A DNA stretch of 64,000 nt from Saposhnikovia divaricata (GCA_036435485.1 CM071597.1:50885881-50949880), one strand, 5' to 3'. Counted from the first letter of the stretch, positions 13,100 through 26,345 are shown. Numbers and translations are program-made. Notes: generated from the sequence alone by a model not told the origin.

Positions 13100-13690
13100 A
13101 ATAAATTCAAAATATTTAAAATTCAAAAACTTCAAGGACTCGAAAATTTTTGAGAAATAAAAAATCTGAAAGTAAGTTCAAATTAATTAAAATTCGAAAT
13201 TAGAGTCAAATTAATTAAGAATCAAAAAATCTCGAGAAATTATAATTTTTGAGAGTTAAAGAATCCGAAAATAAATTCAATTTAATTAAAATTTGAAATT
13301 ATCAAGAATTAAAAATTTTGAGAATTAAACAATTTGAAAATAAATTCAAGTTGTTTAAAAATCAAAAATTCCAAGTATTAAAAACTTCAAGAATTAAAAA
13401 ATTTGAAATTAAAGTCAAATTAATTAAAAATCAAAAATTTCAAGAAATGAAAATTTTTGAGAGTTAAAAAAAACTAAAAATAAAATTCAAGTTAATTAAA
13501 ATTTGAAATTATCAATAATTAAAAATTTTGAGAATTAAACAATTTGAAAATAAATTCAAGTTATTTAAAAATCAAAATTTCCAAGAATTAATCATTTCAA
13601 GAATTAAAAAAATTGAATATAAGTTCAAATTATTTAAAGATCAAAAATCTCAAAAATGAATATTTTTGAAGTTTAAAGAATTCGAAAATA
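13100..13690. repeat. AT-rich tandem repeat, period about 209 bp
   Basis: Blocks such as ATTTGAAATTATCAA recur at 13291 and 13501, and AAAGTCAAATTAATTA-like blocks near 13203 and 13412. This gives a period of about 209-210 bp and nearly three imperfect units, each made of shorter GAATTAAAAATTTTGA-type pieces. It lies in the untranslated leader between the PBS and the decayed gag of the minus-strand copia element. Confidence 0.6.
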
Positions 13691-13804
13691 GAGGAGTTGA
13701 CTTTTTGGTCTAATACCGGATTTAATTTCTATATGGGTCAACAAATTTGAAATCCAATTGGAGGACCACAAAAATACGGATCTTGATTTGTGCGTCAATC
13801 AAAA

Positions 13805-13817
13805 GGCTCTGATGCCA
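13805..13817 (-). other. Primer-binding site of minus-strand copia element
   Basis: On the minus strand, TGGCATCAGAGCC starts 2 bases past the LTR end ACCTAACA. It matches the initiator-methionine tRNA PBS consensus TGGTATCAGAGC with one change. This fixes the orientation and the 5' LTR boundary. Confidence 0.8.
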
Positions 13818-14336
13818 ATTGTTAGGTCCAAAATAGTTTGTAGAAGGGGGGTTGAATACAAACTATGTCGTTTAATCGAATTTGCTCTTTTCTTAAAATA
13901 TTAAATCAAGAACAAATTGATGCGGAATAAAACGAATACCAATATTTTAAGTTGAATATAAAATTTATATTAACTTGATGGGGTGTGTCTAAATACACTG
14001 GTACAAATTACAATGGTTTGATGACCAACTAATTATTACAAATTCTATATAAAATTCGACATGAACTTTTCTATATTTGTAATAAAAAGATCGAATGCTA
14101 AAAGCAATTCGAGAGATAAGTTCTAGGAGTAAAAACTCGCTAGATAGTTCCAACGTTACAAGTAAACAATTTCTATCGGTTCAGATTTAATTATAGAGCT
14201 CAGAAATAATTTACAGGAATTTATTTGAAGCTCAGGAACTATTTCTCTTGGTCTCTTCTTTTTCTCTCTTCCGTATGTGTTGAAGAAGATGAAGTGGTGA
14301 AGATTGTATTTTTTTAAAAGCAGCCGCCTTGGTTGA

Positions 14337-14345
14337 TTTATATAA
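14337..14345 (-). promoter_or_regulatory. LTR TATA box on the minus strand
   Basis: TATATAAAT on the minus strand lies just downstream of the tandem array and about 520 bp from the LTR end. This matches the placement of TATAAATA in the plus-strand LTR. Confidence 0.5.
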
Positions 14346-14385
14346 AATCAAACAAACTGATCTCCTGCCTCTTTTTAAGATATTA

Positions 14386-14820
14386 ACACTTGAAAGACAA
14401 TCGGCAAGACAATCAGAACTTCCAAGACATCAATTTTGTACTGCCAAGACAATAGGCAATACAATCGGCAAGACAATCTGCTTCCACCAAGACAATCGGC
14501 AAGACAATCAATTTCTGAGATATTTGTCTTGCTTTATCAATAATTATCAATCTGTCGGAAGCTTTTTCTTTTTGATCATTATCAAGACAATCTGATTTGA
14601 ACTGTCAAGACAATAGTCAAGACAATCAAATAAGATTTTTATTCTCCTTTTTTAAAGCTGTTGGGTATAATCATCATCAAGACAATCAGCAAGACAATCC
14701 CTGATTGTCTTGCTTTTCTGATTTCCTTCTTCAAGACAATAGGCAAGACAATCCCTGATTGTCTTGCTTTTCTAATTTCCTTCTCCAAGACAATAGGATT
14801 GTCTGATTGTCTTGCTATTT
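14386..14820. repeat. CAAGACAATC minisatellite in copia LTR (copy 2)
   Basis: The same imperfect CAAGACAATCGG array as at 3437-3865. One extra short GGATTGTCTGA-type unit near 14797 is the main length difference between the two copies. It occupies the U3 region just before the TATA box. Confidence 0.75.
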
Positions 14821-15896
14821 CATTTTTCAGCTTTAAATTAAATTGATTAATAAATAATCATTTCAATTTAGACTTACTTAAATAATTATTCAGATTTAAT
14901 TAATTTAATAATTAATTTAATTAATGAATTAATTCTTGATGAATTAATTTATTAATTAAATTGACTACTTGATTTAAATTAATTAAAGGAGAATAATTAT
15001 ATATCCTTGGATTGTCTTAATTCTTTTCTGAATCAATGAAAGTAATAAAGAATTACCACTGAATTTTTTGTTGACGCTACATGTACTGTCTGGTTCATGA
15101 ACGACTAACTCCAATGGATGTTCTTCACTTAGACTCTAAGATGTGATTCTTTTTCTCTTCTCATTACTCTTGATTATCCTTTGATAATTATATTAATTCC
15201 AACTTAATTAACCTTTTAATTAATTTACATAATAAATTAATTCTGATAGAATTAATTCATCAAATAAATTAACCAAATGATTTAATCAATTAAGAGAGAA
15301 TTAATACACCTCCTTGATAGCATAACCCTTGTGTTCTTCCATGTCTTGATAAATCTGATCCTCCACAAAGATTATTCCTTAGCCAGTCCACTTGATAATA
15401 AAATCATTGTGGTTAATGAATTTAACACTTCTGTTGCTTGCACAATGATTTTCTCTTTTACCAGTCTTGATAGCTTGAACCAATGAAGTTAATGACGAAT
15501 AACCACTGTTTAATGTTGACACTCGATGCACGGTCTGGTTCATGAGTGACCAACCGCAATGACTGTTCTTCATATATTGACTTTAAAGTTGTGGTTCATG
15601 TCTTCCTTTTCTTCACTCTTTTTCAAACCTTTATAATCTGTATTCTGCCACTGTAGGAACCTCTTGTCACTATAAATAGAAACCACAGTCTTCATTACTC
15701 TAGTGATGCTTGATCAACTGAATGAACTTCTTCAAGTGTAGTATAACTCAAAACGGTAGATTGACTTTGTCTTCTTTCTTTTGATAGTTATGCATTTGAG
15801 ATCCCTGTAACAGTACATATACTATTTACTATTACATTCTTGTTTAAGTTGAGTTGAATCCTCGAAATACAAATATGCTACATCATATGCCTTTCA

Positions 15897-18121
15897 GGAA
15901 ATAAATCTAATCCTGGATCGTATTTAGTTCTTTTTCTAGTTATTACAAACACTTCTTACTAACCTCCTTCATAACCATTTTGAATTTCTAGATTCTTAAT
16001 AGTCATAAAAGCAGTCCTGCCACTCTCTTCATAATTTTCCCAAGACTGATATGATATTATTTTTGACAAAAATTCCCATCCTTCCAAGCTCATAACACAT
16101 AGCTTTAACTTCTGACTCTGCTTCTTGTTACCACACTACCCTTCTGGTTACAGCCACAACTTCCCACATTTATCTTAATAAAATCTCTAGGGATTCTATT
16201 CCCAAAATCTTATTTTCTGATCATGGGATCTCGTTAATTTCTGCTAATTCTCTTTCTTTAGGCAACTACGGTGCCCTTTCTCTTCTAACTCCACATCTTC
16301 GGGATTCCACATTCTTTTCTTAACTAAATTTTATATGCCTTCTATTTAATCACTTCTGGAAACTTTTTGGTTTCTCTGCCTTCCTCCTTATTGACATTTT
16401 ATTCCATCTTGGTCAACTTTCCACCATCCTTGATAATCCTGACTTTCTACACGTTATTTACTCCACATATTCACCTTACCCCTCATTCAGTCATGGTTCT
16501 TCTTGATAATTCTTACAAACCATTATGTTTTACTTCACTCTGATTTATTCAGGTTAGCCTTCTTGATTCTAAAATCTTATGTCTAACGATGGATTTGAAA
16601 CATTCAAAATCTTATGATATTTCATTTACTATCTCTGCCCTTCAGTAGGTGTCCAAAACAATCTTTCTTCGGCATTGAACATCTTATACCCATATCTCCA
16701 TTACCATTCTCTTTTTGCCCTTAACAATATCTGTAATCAGGCACTCTTATTTACTGCCCTTTTTCCTGTATTCAATTCTCATTAGCCTCAGATCTTGTCC
16801 ATGCTTTATCGGTCCAACAAATATTCCAATCTGGCATGGCATATCTGCCTTAATCACTATATTCTTAAACTTGCACAACCAATTCTTCGTCAGTGCATTT
16901 GCAGTTTCTATCATTTAAGACGTCATCACGCCTAGCTTCGCATCCCTTCAGCATTAGAAATTTTGAAATCATCAAATTTCTGACAAAGGAGGTCAATAAA
17001 ATGAATGGGCATCAAGTATTCATACACACTGAGTTATTTGATAAATCTTTTATAGAGGAATTTAACCGAGAGATCAATATGATCTTTTGAACTATTATCA
17101 GGTTGTATTTGTCACTTGGTTAACCACCACAGTACATAAAGATGGCCAGTCTTTAGTACCTTCATGACAAACACAATCAGTGGCGTCCCACTGGACTTCT
17201 ATCACAAAGATAAGATGTCCTTGAATCCCTATCTACATAGGTTGTTCATCTCAGTTGGAATAGAGAAATTCAAGCATTCATGATAATGGAAGGGATCCAA
17301 GAGTTTCAAAAATCTTCATGTAAAATTGAATTAAGTATTCTCTGAAAAATTCAAGTATTTCCGAAAGGACGAGATTGAAGTTGACTAAATCTGAATATGA
17401 AACTCATCATCGATGGATGAATAGAGAACTTTTCAATAGATGCATCAATGATTGATCAAACAAACATTCAAGAAATTCTTAATTATTCATAACCTCACTC
17501 TTGTCAACTAAGCATTAATATAATTAGCTGCCAAAACCGGCCTGACAATAATGAGTTAAATAAATAAGAAGTTCTCAATTCATTCTCGATTTTGGACCGT
17601 TATTGCGCAACGAATGCCTCAACAACGATACCAACCGGGAATTAATTTACGACAATTCAAAAGAAGACTAAGAAATTTCTTTAAGCAATGAATTCGAATG
17701 AATCAACGATTAAGGGTACATAATTACGCTCAACTTCCAATTCTTGCTAGTAATCGCTTCCCACTTCGCATTCTTAATCTTCTCGTACCATCTTCGAAAC
17801 GTTCACATCGAAACTAATATCGTAGAAAGTTCTAGACTCTACGCAAAAATCTCGAGATAACATCCCCCGGACTGATAGCTCCAACTGTCCACTTAGCTTA
17901 TACCGCTTCGGGTTTGCTGTTTTGCTAATAGCCCAATCCTTAAACGATTCAAACTTCTATTCGCGTGATAAGCCGAAGGACCGATTAACGTCGCAACGCT
18001 TGCCGAAGTATCCTAACGCGATATTTATCCTAAACCGTTCTACCCGACGTCTATCTTATACACGTACCCTAACCCTCCTAATCTGTTTCAGTGACCATAA
18101 CTTGTAGCTCTGATACCAACT
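15897..18121 (-). mobile_element. Truncated interior of an old Ty3/gypsy element
   Basis: This lies between the copia LTR end at 15896 and a gypsy PBS at 18107-18118, so it should be the 5' leader and gag region of a minus-strand gypsy element that copia interrupted. I see no frame with gag, zinc-knuckle or protease motifs. The short frames present are not convincing. The copia insertion at 15896 separates it from the rest of its element, which is not visible in the window. Confidence 0.5.
18107..18118 (-). other. Primer-binding site of minus-strand gypsy element
   Basis: Minus-strand TGGTATCAGAGC exactly matches the initiator-methionine tRNA PBS. It starts 3 bases inside the LTR end GATGCTACA at 18122. 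The Tekay element at 52458 uses the same PBS sequence. Confidence 0.85.
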
Positions 18122-20221
18122 TGTAGCATCCCAAAATCCAGGGTACAGATATGGAGCCACTAGCCACTAACAACATTATACAATCCTGGATATAAACAAC
18201 ATATAATAATAAAACCCCTTAACCAAGATCATATACAGGTTATGGTATGAAACAACTGTCAAATTACTATTACAATCCATCCTCAGAATAAAATGTTATA
18301 CAATTCTATGAATAAATAAAATCACTATCTAACTGAATATCCAACCTTGACGAATTCCCAACCACTAACCAATGAGAATCCGCAACCCGATCGTCTCCTC
18401 TCGCTGCTGGAAAGCAACACCAATGACCATTACTAGGTTCACTAACCGTCTCTATTAGCTGAAGAAAACAAACAAGCAAGAGTGAGCCAACAATGCTCAG
18501 CAAGTGCAATAGTGATAAAAATTTCAATAACGATGACAATTCTGATAAACAAAGGGGTTTCGTTTCATTCTATGAAGGAATCAGTTATATTAACTTTTAG
18601 ATTGCCACGAGGCCAACAATTCACCATTAATAAGGTGCATCAGAAACTAGAACTGATAAAAGTTTCGATATCAAAGTATTATTAAAACAGACTTCCAAGG
18701 AGTCAAGAACTGAACATCTCAATCTCAGAGTATAGATTAGAATTGGAATTTTTATTTATTTTTTAAAAAAAACATCAAGGTTAGGCTGCTGATCAGTCAC
18801 GCTTTAACCCCGGACAAACGCACACAGCAATGTCCTTAATTGGATCCATGGCACACATTGGCCTTAACTTTCGACCATAATATGGTCCCACCCCAAAGGG
18901 TTTTATGCCCCAAGGGCCACTTTTAAAAATATTTCCAATTCTATATCATCCACACTAGGCCTTGACCTCCAAACAACTGGAAATTCACGTCCAGAATACC
19001 AACTCAAGATTAAGAGTTAATAAGAAACAACAGCATCGTCTAGTATCGACAAGTTCGATACACTACAGGGAGCAACGAACAATCAAGATTCTTCACAGAT
19101 ATCGACAAGTTCGATACCATATAGGGTGGAAAATATAAAGAATGACAATTCGAATAAATACCAACAAGATGAATATGAATAATTGGAATTTATAACGACA
19201 ACAATTTATCTAAAGAGAAATTTCACTTGAGCACATAAAAGATGTACATTGCAATAAGATTTTCAACCATCAAAACTCTAAGTTAAAGCGAAGATATGGT
19301 TAAATACTAGGCACACTGAAAAGTTTGAGTTTCCATAAGCAAATAAAATGGCTTAAACATTTGTTTGAAAAACGATTCCAATATGGAACAGTTCAGATCA
19401 ATTTGAAAGAAAACATTTTTCTAAATGGGGGTCCATTGGTGAAGATTTGCTAGAATTAAGAGTTTCGCTAGCAGGCTTTCATAAGAGTTTAAAATCTAGG
19501 ATTTCCTTTATTTAGGGAATTCTTAAACCAATTTGACGAAAATAGAAGAAATGGCATTCCAGGAATAAGAAAATGAGCGAGAAAGGTTATTTGTAAAGTT
19601 CTTTGAAAATTGGATATTTGAATTACGAGTAGGGGAGATAAACAGCATCACACTTATCTGGAAAAAGTATATGTATCATCTGCCATCTATACTTGGCCAA
19701 ATCATCACATACTACAAATAAATTAAATTGTATCACTTGAACAATAAGTGAATAGCAAGAACACTTGCCTCGATTCGCGGAGTTCTCGACCTTAACATCG
19801 ATCCACAACTCAATTTCACTTCAGTCTTTACTTGCTAGCCTTTTCTTTGGCCCTACCTTCATTTCTACTTCGTAACTCACCACTTCCATGTCGATTCACC
19901 CGTTGGCTTTGATACTTGTCCTTCTGCTCGTTTTTCCATTTACCCACGCACTGCTCTTGGCCAGGTCTCCTATTTGAACCTTTACAAGGTCAGATACTAT
20001 TTCAATATTATCTCAATCAAAATCTTATCGTTTGCTCTATTCTACCCATACGCGTCCTATAATGCTTACACATACCACATATATAATATATACAATCATT
20101 TTCACAAAATAGCTTTAGTATAACCAACTAGGTCAAATAAACTTCATATAAACACTTAACACAGATGGCCACTTAATACTTAAATATTAACCAGTGGCAA
20201 ACATTTCAAAATAATACTACA
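18122..20221 (-). mobile_element. Old Tekay-like gypsy 5' LTR, distal segment
   Basis: This is the 3' part of a minus-strand LTR, ending GGGATGCTACA next to the PBS. It contains AAGCAAGAGTGAGC at 18474-18487, a block shared at the same relative position with the solo LTR and the Tekay LTR. It is interrupted at 20221 by a solo LTR and resumes at 24797. The two segments sum to about 4569 bp, nearly the same as the 4570-bp solo LTR, which supports a shared family size. The rest holds no gene. Confidence 0.7.
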
Positions 20222-20514
20222 TGTAACACCCCCAGATCCGGGGTCAGGGATCTGGTGGTTACGGTCTTACATCCATTCATAATACTTGACTTGAGTCCAC
20301 AATAAATAAATCACATGCTGTGACCCCACAATAATTACCACTCACACACACAACAGTTATAGTCCCAGAGATGAAATTGAAATAAGTCTTACATTAAAGG
20401 GTTTACGAATAAAAGTTATTACAATCCCAAAAGGATAACATCATAGGTTTAAAAGTTTTGCCGTTAATTACATTAATTATACATATAGTTAAACAGGGAA
20501 CAAAAGCTGTCTAA

Positions 20515-20607
20515 CTATGCTACCTCAGCAATGGCGGCTAGCATCTCAGCGGGTAGTCCGGTGGGTCGGGTAACCTGCTTGCGCCGAGTGCGCCTGACAC
20601 GAGCCAT
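20515..20607 (-). CDS. LTR micro-ORF, MARVRRT...RKQVTRP family
   Basis: A 30-codon frame starts at ATG 20607-20605 and ends TAG. It begins MARVRRTRRKQVTRP. The Tekay 5' LTR has an equivalent ATG at 55546 encoding MARPRQTVRKQVTRP, so 12 of the first 15 residues are conserved between two quite diverged LTRs. It lies downstream of the shared GCTCACYCTTGCTT block, where the transcript leader should be. The short basic peptide has no known function. It could be an upstream ORF or a translated leader, or the conservation could reflect RNA sequence. Confidence 0.4.
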   Translation of the reverse strand: MARVRRTRRKQVTRPTGLPAEMLAAIAEVA

Positions 20608-21599
20608 CTGTCCTAGCTGTTGTTGTGACATAATATAAACAAAGCAAGGGTGAGCGAAAGCCCACCAACAAATATATAACTAAACGATAATTTAAAACAG
20701 TTCAAAGCTATCTTTTAAACCATATGCCATGCATTTACGGAAATGATGCCAGTATATTATGAACGATGAAGTTACAAGGTAACTGAAAGTATTTGTTTGA
20801 AGAAATATCTGCTACATCAAAGTAAGCGAGATATTCTTATTGTTATTAAGAAGTGGAACTTGCAAGAAAAGGTTGTAATTCCAGTTATGACACTTTTCCA
20901 ACTCTGCCAACAGTAATCATGTTGCAGGAAATAAATAAATTTGGATGATGAACCAATGATGGAGTATTCACCGCGCCCGCTGTTCTAATCTTGATGATCA
21001 GTCGAGATCGTACAGCTCAATTTAGATTTACTACCGGTAGAAGGAAGAACTGACGGCTTTACTTGTATACCACCTTACTAGCTCTCCCCGGCCAACGGTT
21101 GGGCCAAAGGGGATGGACCGGCGCTACTCGGCCTCTTACACGACTCCTAGTTCAAATAGAATTCATGATTCTGAATGTAACGTTCGTCCCCCTTTCCCCA
21201 AGTATAATACTTGTTGATAAGACTCCACAATAAGACTCCACAAAGTAGTCGTATCTAGTTGGAAAGGAAAATTTACCAATAACTCCCAAGCTATTACTTG
21301 GTAACGGATATCAACTTGTTCCAGTAATCTTACCCCTCGAAAGATGAGAAGGTAAGCAACGACTTAATAAGTCAACAGCACCCGAGTTGCGGGTGAAGGG
21401 AATACTTTATGACCGGGAAGTCGACAAGATAAATAACATTTTCCAAGTAAGGTTCCCTTATTATTAAGGAGATAGACTCAAAGAAGAATAATGTCTGAGA
21501 ACCTTTCTTGATATAAGATTAATAATAATATGACTTCGAAATATTTTCTGTAATAATCGAAGAAGATAAACCTTATCGAGATTATTCTAAGTATGGAAT

Positions 21600-22260
21600 A
21601 AATATTCAGAGAATATTTATTGAGTTAAAATATTTAAAGAATATTTGGGAATATGAAAGAATATCTTTAATCAGAGTATTTCTCAAAATAATCCCTGAAG
21701 AAATATCAGGGGAATATTTATTGAATAAATAAATATTTAAATGAATATTCAAAACAATATTCATTAATTATTAAGACCTGAAAAGATTATTTAAGGTAAT
21801 ATTCATAATTAATTAGGAATTTAAATGAATATTCAAAAGTGATATTCATTTAATGAATAATATCCTAAATGAATATCAAGTAATATTCATTTAGTAATCC
21901 AAGCCTTAAGGAATATCCGAGATAATATTCGATAATTAATTCAAGCTTCAGATGAATATTAAAATAATATTCATCAAGTATTTAATATCTTAAATGAATA
22001 TTCAAAAGTAATATTTATTTAATAAAATAATATTCTAAAAGAATATCCAATTAATATTCATTTAATAGTCTCATCTTTAGAAGAATATTCGAAATAATAG
22101 TCGATAATCAATTCGACTCTGAATGAATATTGAGAAATATTATTCGTTGAATAGTTACGTTCAAATAATTATTTGAAGTAAGGATCGTTAAAATAATTAG
22201 TCTCGAACGAATATTCAAATAATATTCGTCGCCCAAATAATAGAAAATATTTACTTAAAT
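21600..22260. repeat. AT-rich degenerate repeat of AATATTC units in the solo LTR
   Basis: Dozens of imperfect palindromic AATATTC/GAATATT units occur roughly every 15-40 bp, often as ATGAATATTCAAA-like pieces. There is no coding potential. It is an internal low-complexity tract of the LTR. Confidence 0.55.
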
Positions 22261-25136
22261 ATTTTCTCCCGAGGAAATCTCGATATATCAAGAAATATTG
22301 ACTCCCGGTCTATATTTGACGAATAAGATGTATACGCCCTTCTATGAGGATCTTACAATAACCGGCTTATAACTGATATATAACTATCTAGCTTATAAGC
22401 CAACAATAACATTCAGGGAACAAGTATATCAATTCAACTTGAAAGTAGGCATGCATGCAATGGCATATGTATAACAGCAATCATATATATATATATATAT
22501 ATTTATTCAATCACAACAACAGCCTAAAAGAAGGGAATTGAAACTTGCCTGGTAGTCGAGTACGGTAAGGGGTAGTGGTAGCGGGTCCCGGTTCAGCCTG
22601 GTGATCTATAAATAGCCAAGGCATTCGGGATTAATCACTTAACATATTAAAAGTTAAGTTAAACTTAAATCGAAACACGTTCTCGAGTTATCTCGTTATA
22701 CCCCTTTTTGTGGATTACTTATTATCACTGATCCGACCCGACATTCGTTCGTTAATACGACATGTCACTGTACTTATACTTGGGACATACTTAAGTCATA
22801 TGAGTTCTAAGGTTGATCGTTACGAACCAATATTATACTCCGAGTTTTATCGCCCGTTTTCTAAGTGTTTTACCAAAGTTATAAAAGAGTAGTCTTTTAG
22901 GGGTTCGTTCGCGTTTAACCTTGACTCGAACATTTTTAATAAATCGAAAAATGCTCTTTTTTACATACGGTTTTCTTTCACACCTTCCTTCTTACCCCTA
23001 GTATTTATTTACCAAGATTCGCCATGACGTTACATAGCTTACGAGGGTTCAATTTCAGTTACGAACTTTCGTTTACGGATTCGAACTACTTTTAGTAATT
23101 TGGTCATAATTCCTAAACCGTAAGTCCGTTTCACGTGATCTTTATATCAAAACGAAGCTTAGAACATTACCTATCCTATCATGGCAGATAAGGTCTCTGG
23201 ACAGTAGGGGTTCGACATGGAAAATGGCATACAAAACATGGTATTGTAAAATCGGGCATTATAACGGCTGTAAATCGAATATCTATCAATTTCGAATCTT
23301 CCCATAAACATAGCATCCAACCCAAACAACATATACATGACTTATATACATGAACTGAGGCCAAGCAATGCCTTTCTGTTCATCTAGCTATTTACATCAT
23401 TAATCCAAAAATCCATACATAATCATGCTTATAATCTTAACATAACCATAACTAAGTTATAACTATCATAAACATGCTTAAATCTCAAACAAGGGTTAGG
23501 GTTTCAAGAGCTTTATACCTTCCTTAGATAGTGATATAGCCTTACTAAGCCTTGTATGGTCCTTAGGAGTGATTATGCTTGCTATATCAACCATGAAAAA
23601 CCAAGAAAACAAAGTTAGTATATGATGAACACTATTCACCCTCCTCTTGTTTGATTTTTTTGAAAATGGAAATGGATGAGTTTGAAGCTAAGATTTTGAG
23701 GAGATAAGTTTTATGAAATGTAAGACTCACCTTAATTATTTCAAGAACAAACAATGGTGGGAAGGTTGAGTTTGGATTTGGAATTGATGGATATAGCCGA
23801 ATGGTTTCTTTGCAAGGGGGGGGAGAGAGTTGCTTGGTTCTTTTGATTTTTGTGTTTTAATCTCCTTCACTCTCATCCACTTACAACATAATATCTTGTA
23901 AAAGTCACTTTAATAAAGTGATGAGGTGTTGGATGCTCAAATGGCAAGACATGTGTTGGTTTTATGGTGGTTAAAGCTTAACTAGGTAGTTACTTGCTAA
24001 GTACTTAGTTCTTCCTCTAAGGTGCTAGTTCCTTGCTTCTAGTTTAGTTACTAGATATTTATACTAGTAGGTTGCACAAGACTCTTGCTTCCTCTGCTTG
24101 TTTCTGTGTCCGGTTATTACCCGTTTCGATTGATCGTTCGTGAGAATATTTCACGGATTTCTAATTAGGGTTTACCGGGAATCCTCTTTAATATTAATAC
24201 TTTCATTCTCCATCTTTCATTATAACTTTCCATTTTATATTCCTTTAATCCATTCGTTAAATACTTAAGGCTATCAGTGTCCAGGGAACTTTCGGAGAAA
24301 ATAAAAGTGCGGTTTTTCAGAATCCGACAGCTTTTACATACACTTATTTTCCCCCTGGATCACTAATACGAACTCGGAAATCCGTTCCGAATACTTCTAT
24401 ATAGTGTCGTCTCATATTATTATATACTCCCACCAAAACACTATTCATTCTGTATTCTTTACTTGTTCTCTTAGGGTTGTATAATTGTCCGTATTCTCTT
24501 TCGATCGTTCCTTAACCTTTTTACGGAACTACTGGATTAATCGTTATCGATCTGGATGACATGAGAGTATTCTCTTGCTTGAAGTTGCCATATCTTATTC
24601 CCTTAGAAGATAGATTATTCTTACCTATGTTGTCACCCTTTAGCATTCTTCAAGACATAAACATAATAAAGTCGAATTCCATTCATTCTTTCCCAAATAT
24701 CAATTATTACATTGTAGTCATATCCACTATTCATTCTTACATCATTAAATACATAAAAGTTTTAATTCCACCCAAAATCTGGGTTCTTACACTACATCTC
24801 AATTCTTCACATCAACTATTACATATTTACCTAGACTCTTAGAAATCATAACATACTTTCAAATCATCAAAATTAAATAAATTAAATAGATTTTTAAATA
24901 AATTTGCAGGGGAATTTTAGAAAATTTCGGCATGAAGTATTCGTAAATAGGACTATTCCCCTGTTTTTCAATTCAACAACTCAAGGAGTTTTAACTATAT
25001 ATATACCAAAAATCAAGTGGCCTCAACTTGCAGCAACATAAAAGTGCACAAATAAAGAAAGTACCCGCCCAGACATGCGGCACCTCAACACATAAGAAAT
25101 TCTGCCTCGACATGCAGTAAACACATAATCATTTAT

Positions 25137-25340
25137 GTTAGTATTAACTACTACTTACGCTATATCAATGATCATATCACTCACGCATATTAATGATACA
25201 CGTGACAATCAATTATTGATATTCGTAAGCCCTAGGGAACAACCCCTAGCACTATCTATTACTTACGCTATATCAATGATCGTATCACTTGAGCATATTA
25301 ATTATACTGGTGACAATCAATCATTGATATTCGTAAGCCC
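25137..25340. repeat. Direct duplication of about 120 bp in LTR
   Basis: ACTTACGCTATATCAATGAT...ATTGATATTCGTAAGCCC occurs twice, at 25152-25230 and 25261-25340, about 110 bp apart. Each unit begins and ends with inverted pieces (CTTACGCTATATCAATGA against TCATTGATATTCGTAAG), so each can fold into a hairpin. Confidence 0.6.
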
Positions 25341-26278
25341 GAGGATCTAGTCGAAGAGAATTACACAAGTCCTTAAATACTGACATTTAGAACTTATGAT
25401 CTCTTTACGACTCCTCGCAGTTAAACTAAATAACATTTAACATTCAATCCATATAAACCATTTACAATTAGCAAACTCATATAAACTCCAACATTATACG
25501 ATAAATAATAATTAATATCTAAAAGTCATTTAACCACATATACTTCACCATCAGGTACTTGACCACTACTAAACGACCATCACTTTTGGCACTTAGCACA
25601 TATTGGTTGTACTCATAAAACAATTTAATATTACCAGGTAAACCACATAAATACATATATCAAATCGATTTATAATTCTTATTAAATTACTATAAGAATT
25701 ACAAAACAATTCTAACAAAAATCGGGCAGAGTCTCCTTTGTAAAATGGACTAGCCCGTCGGGGAAACATCCGACTCAAATCTCAACCAAACCATTCTCAA
25801 TGGATTTCTAATCCATATACAAGTTATAATCATACTATTTACCACAATCCAAGTTCACATAGACTTATATGAACTTGCTATCATACAAATCCGAAATTAT
25901 AAAACCAACTCAAAGAATGATCCATTTAAGCGGTTATCACTTAATAATCATCAACCCTAACTAATTAATATTTAAAATCACATAGTTCCATAATATCCGA
26001 ATGAGACCATTATAAAATCCATCACAATATCGGAACCCACAATTTATACTTAACAATTAACAATTACAATTAATAATAATCCTCTCCGAATTAACTTATG
26101 GAAATTAAAACAATAACTCGCAATTTAAATATAAATTAATTACCACAATATTATCGCAATTTATCTAAAATGCAAATTAAATAATTACATCGAAAATAAA
26201 TAAAATAATTAAGTAAAATTATACCATTGGGTTCCGATCCGAAAGTCAAGCCACCGGAAAATCTTTACCATCTTCCTT

Positions 26279-26287
<9 letters not shown>

Positions 26288-26342
<55 letters not shown>
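26288..26342. repeat. (CT)n microsatellite
   Basis: About 27 CT dinucleotides follow a run of C. On the minus strand this is a GA tract. It is followed by a GC-rich patch of about 150 bp (26343-26490) rich in CCGCC and CCACC. That patch opens frames on both strands, but codon content looks like low complexity, not a gene. Confidence 0.85.

Positions 26343-26345
<3 letters not shown>

Larger units (their letters stand above)
4940..13819 (-). mobile_element. Decayed interior of a minus-strand Sirevirus-like copia element
   Basis: The 8.9-kb interior lies between a 5' LTR (13820-15896) and a truncated 3' LTR (3437-4939), with PBS and PPT adjoining them. Its coding region is riddled with stops and frameshifts. 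Remnants keep the copia order on the minus strand: gag-end/integrase pieces (about 11.7-10.6 kb), reverse transcriptase (about 10.2 kb), RNase H (9.2-8.9 kb). A further 3.9 kb of non-coding DNA separates RNase H from the 3' LTR. A long post-pol region with many PPT-like motifs is typical of Sireviruses. No functional protein can be made. Confidence 0.8.
13820..15896 (-). mobile_element. Full-length 5' LTR of minus-strand copia element
   Basis: The 2077-bp LTR reads TGAAAGGCATATGATG at its start (15896) and ends GGACCTAACA at 13820 on the minus strand, followed by the PBS. It shares near-identity with the truncated 3' LTR at 3437-4939; only scattered substitutions and a short indel near 14797 are visible, so the insertion is fairly recent despite the decayed interior. 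A TATA box candidate is at 14337-14345. The 5-bp target-duplication candidate is GGAAA at 15897-15901; its partner is outside the window. Confidence 0.85.
20217..24796 (-). mobile_element. Tekay-type solo LTR (4570 bp) with CTACA target duplications
   Basis: The LTR spans 20222-24791. On the minus strand it starts TGTAAGAACCC and ends GGATCTGGGGGTGTTACA, with perfect TGTAA/TTACA terminal inverted repeats. The ends resemble the Tekay LTR at 52458 (TGTAAGAACCCTAA ... GGATCTGGGGGCGTCACA). CTACA is directly repeated at 20217-20221 and 24792-24796. No PBS or PPT adjoins it, so it is a solo LTR left by LTR-LTR recombination. Inside are AT-rich repeats of AATATTC type (about 21600-22260) and an (AT)n run at about 22484-22502. 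No host gene is visible. Confidence 0.9.
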
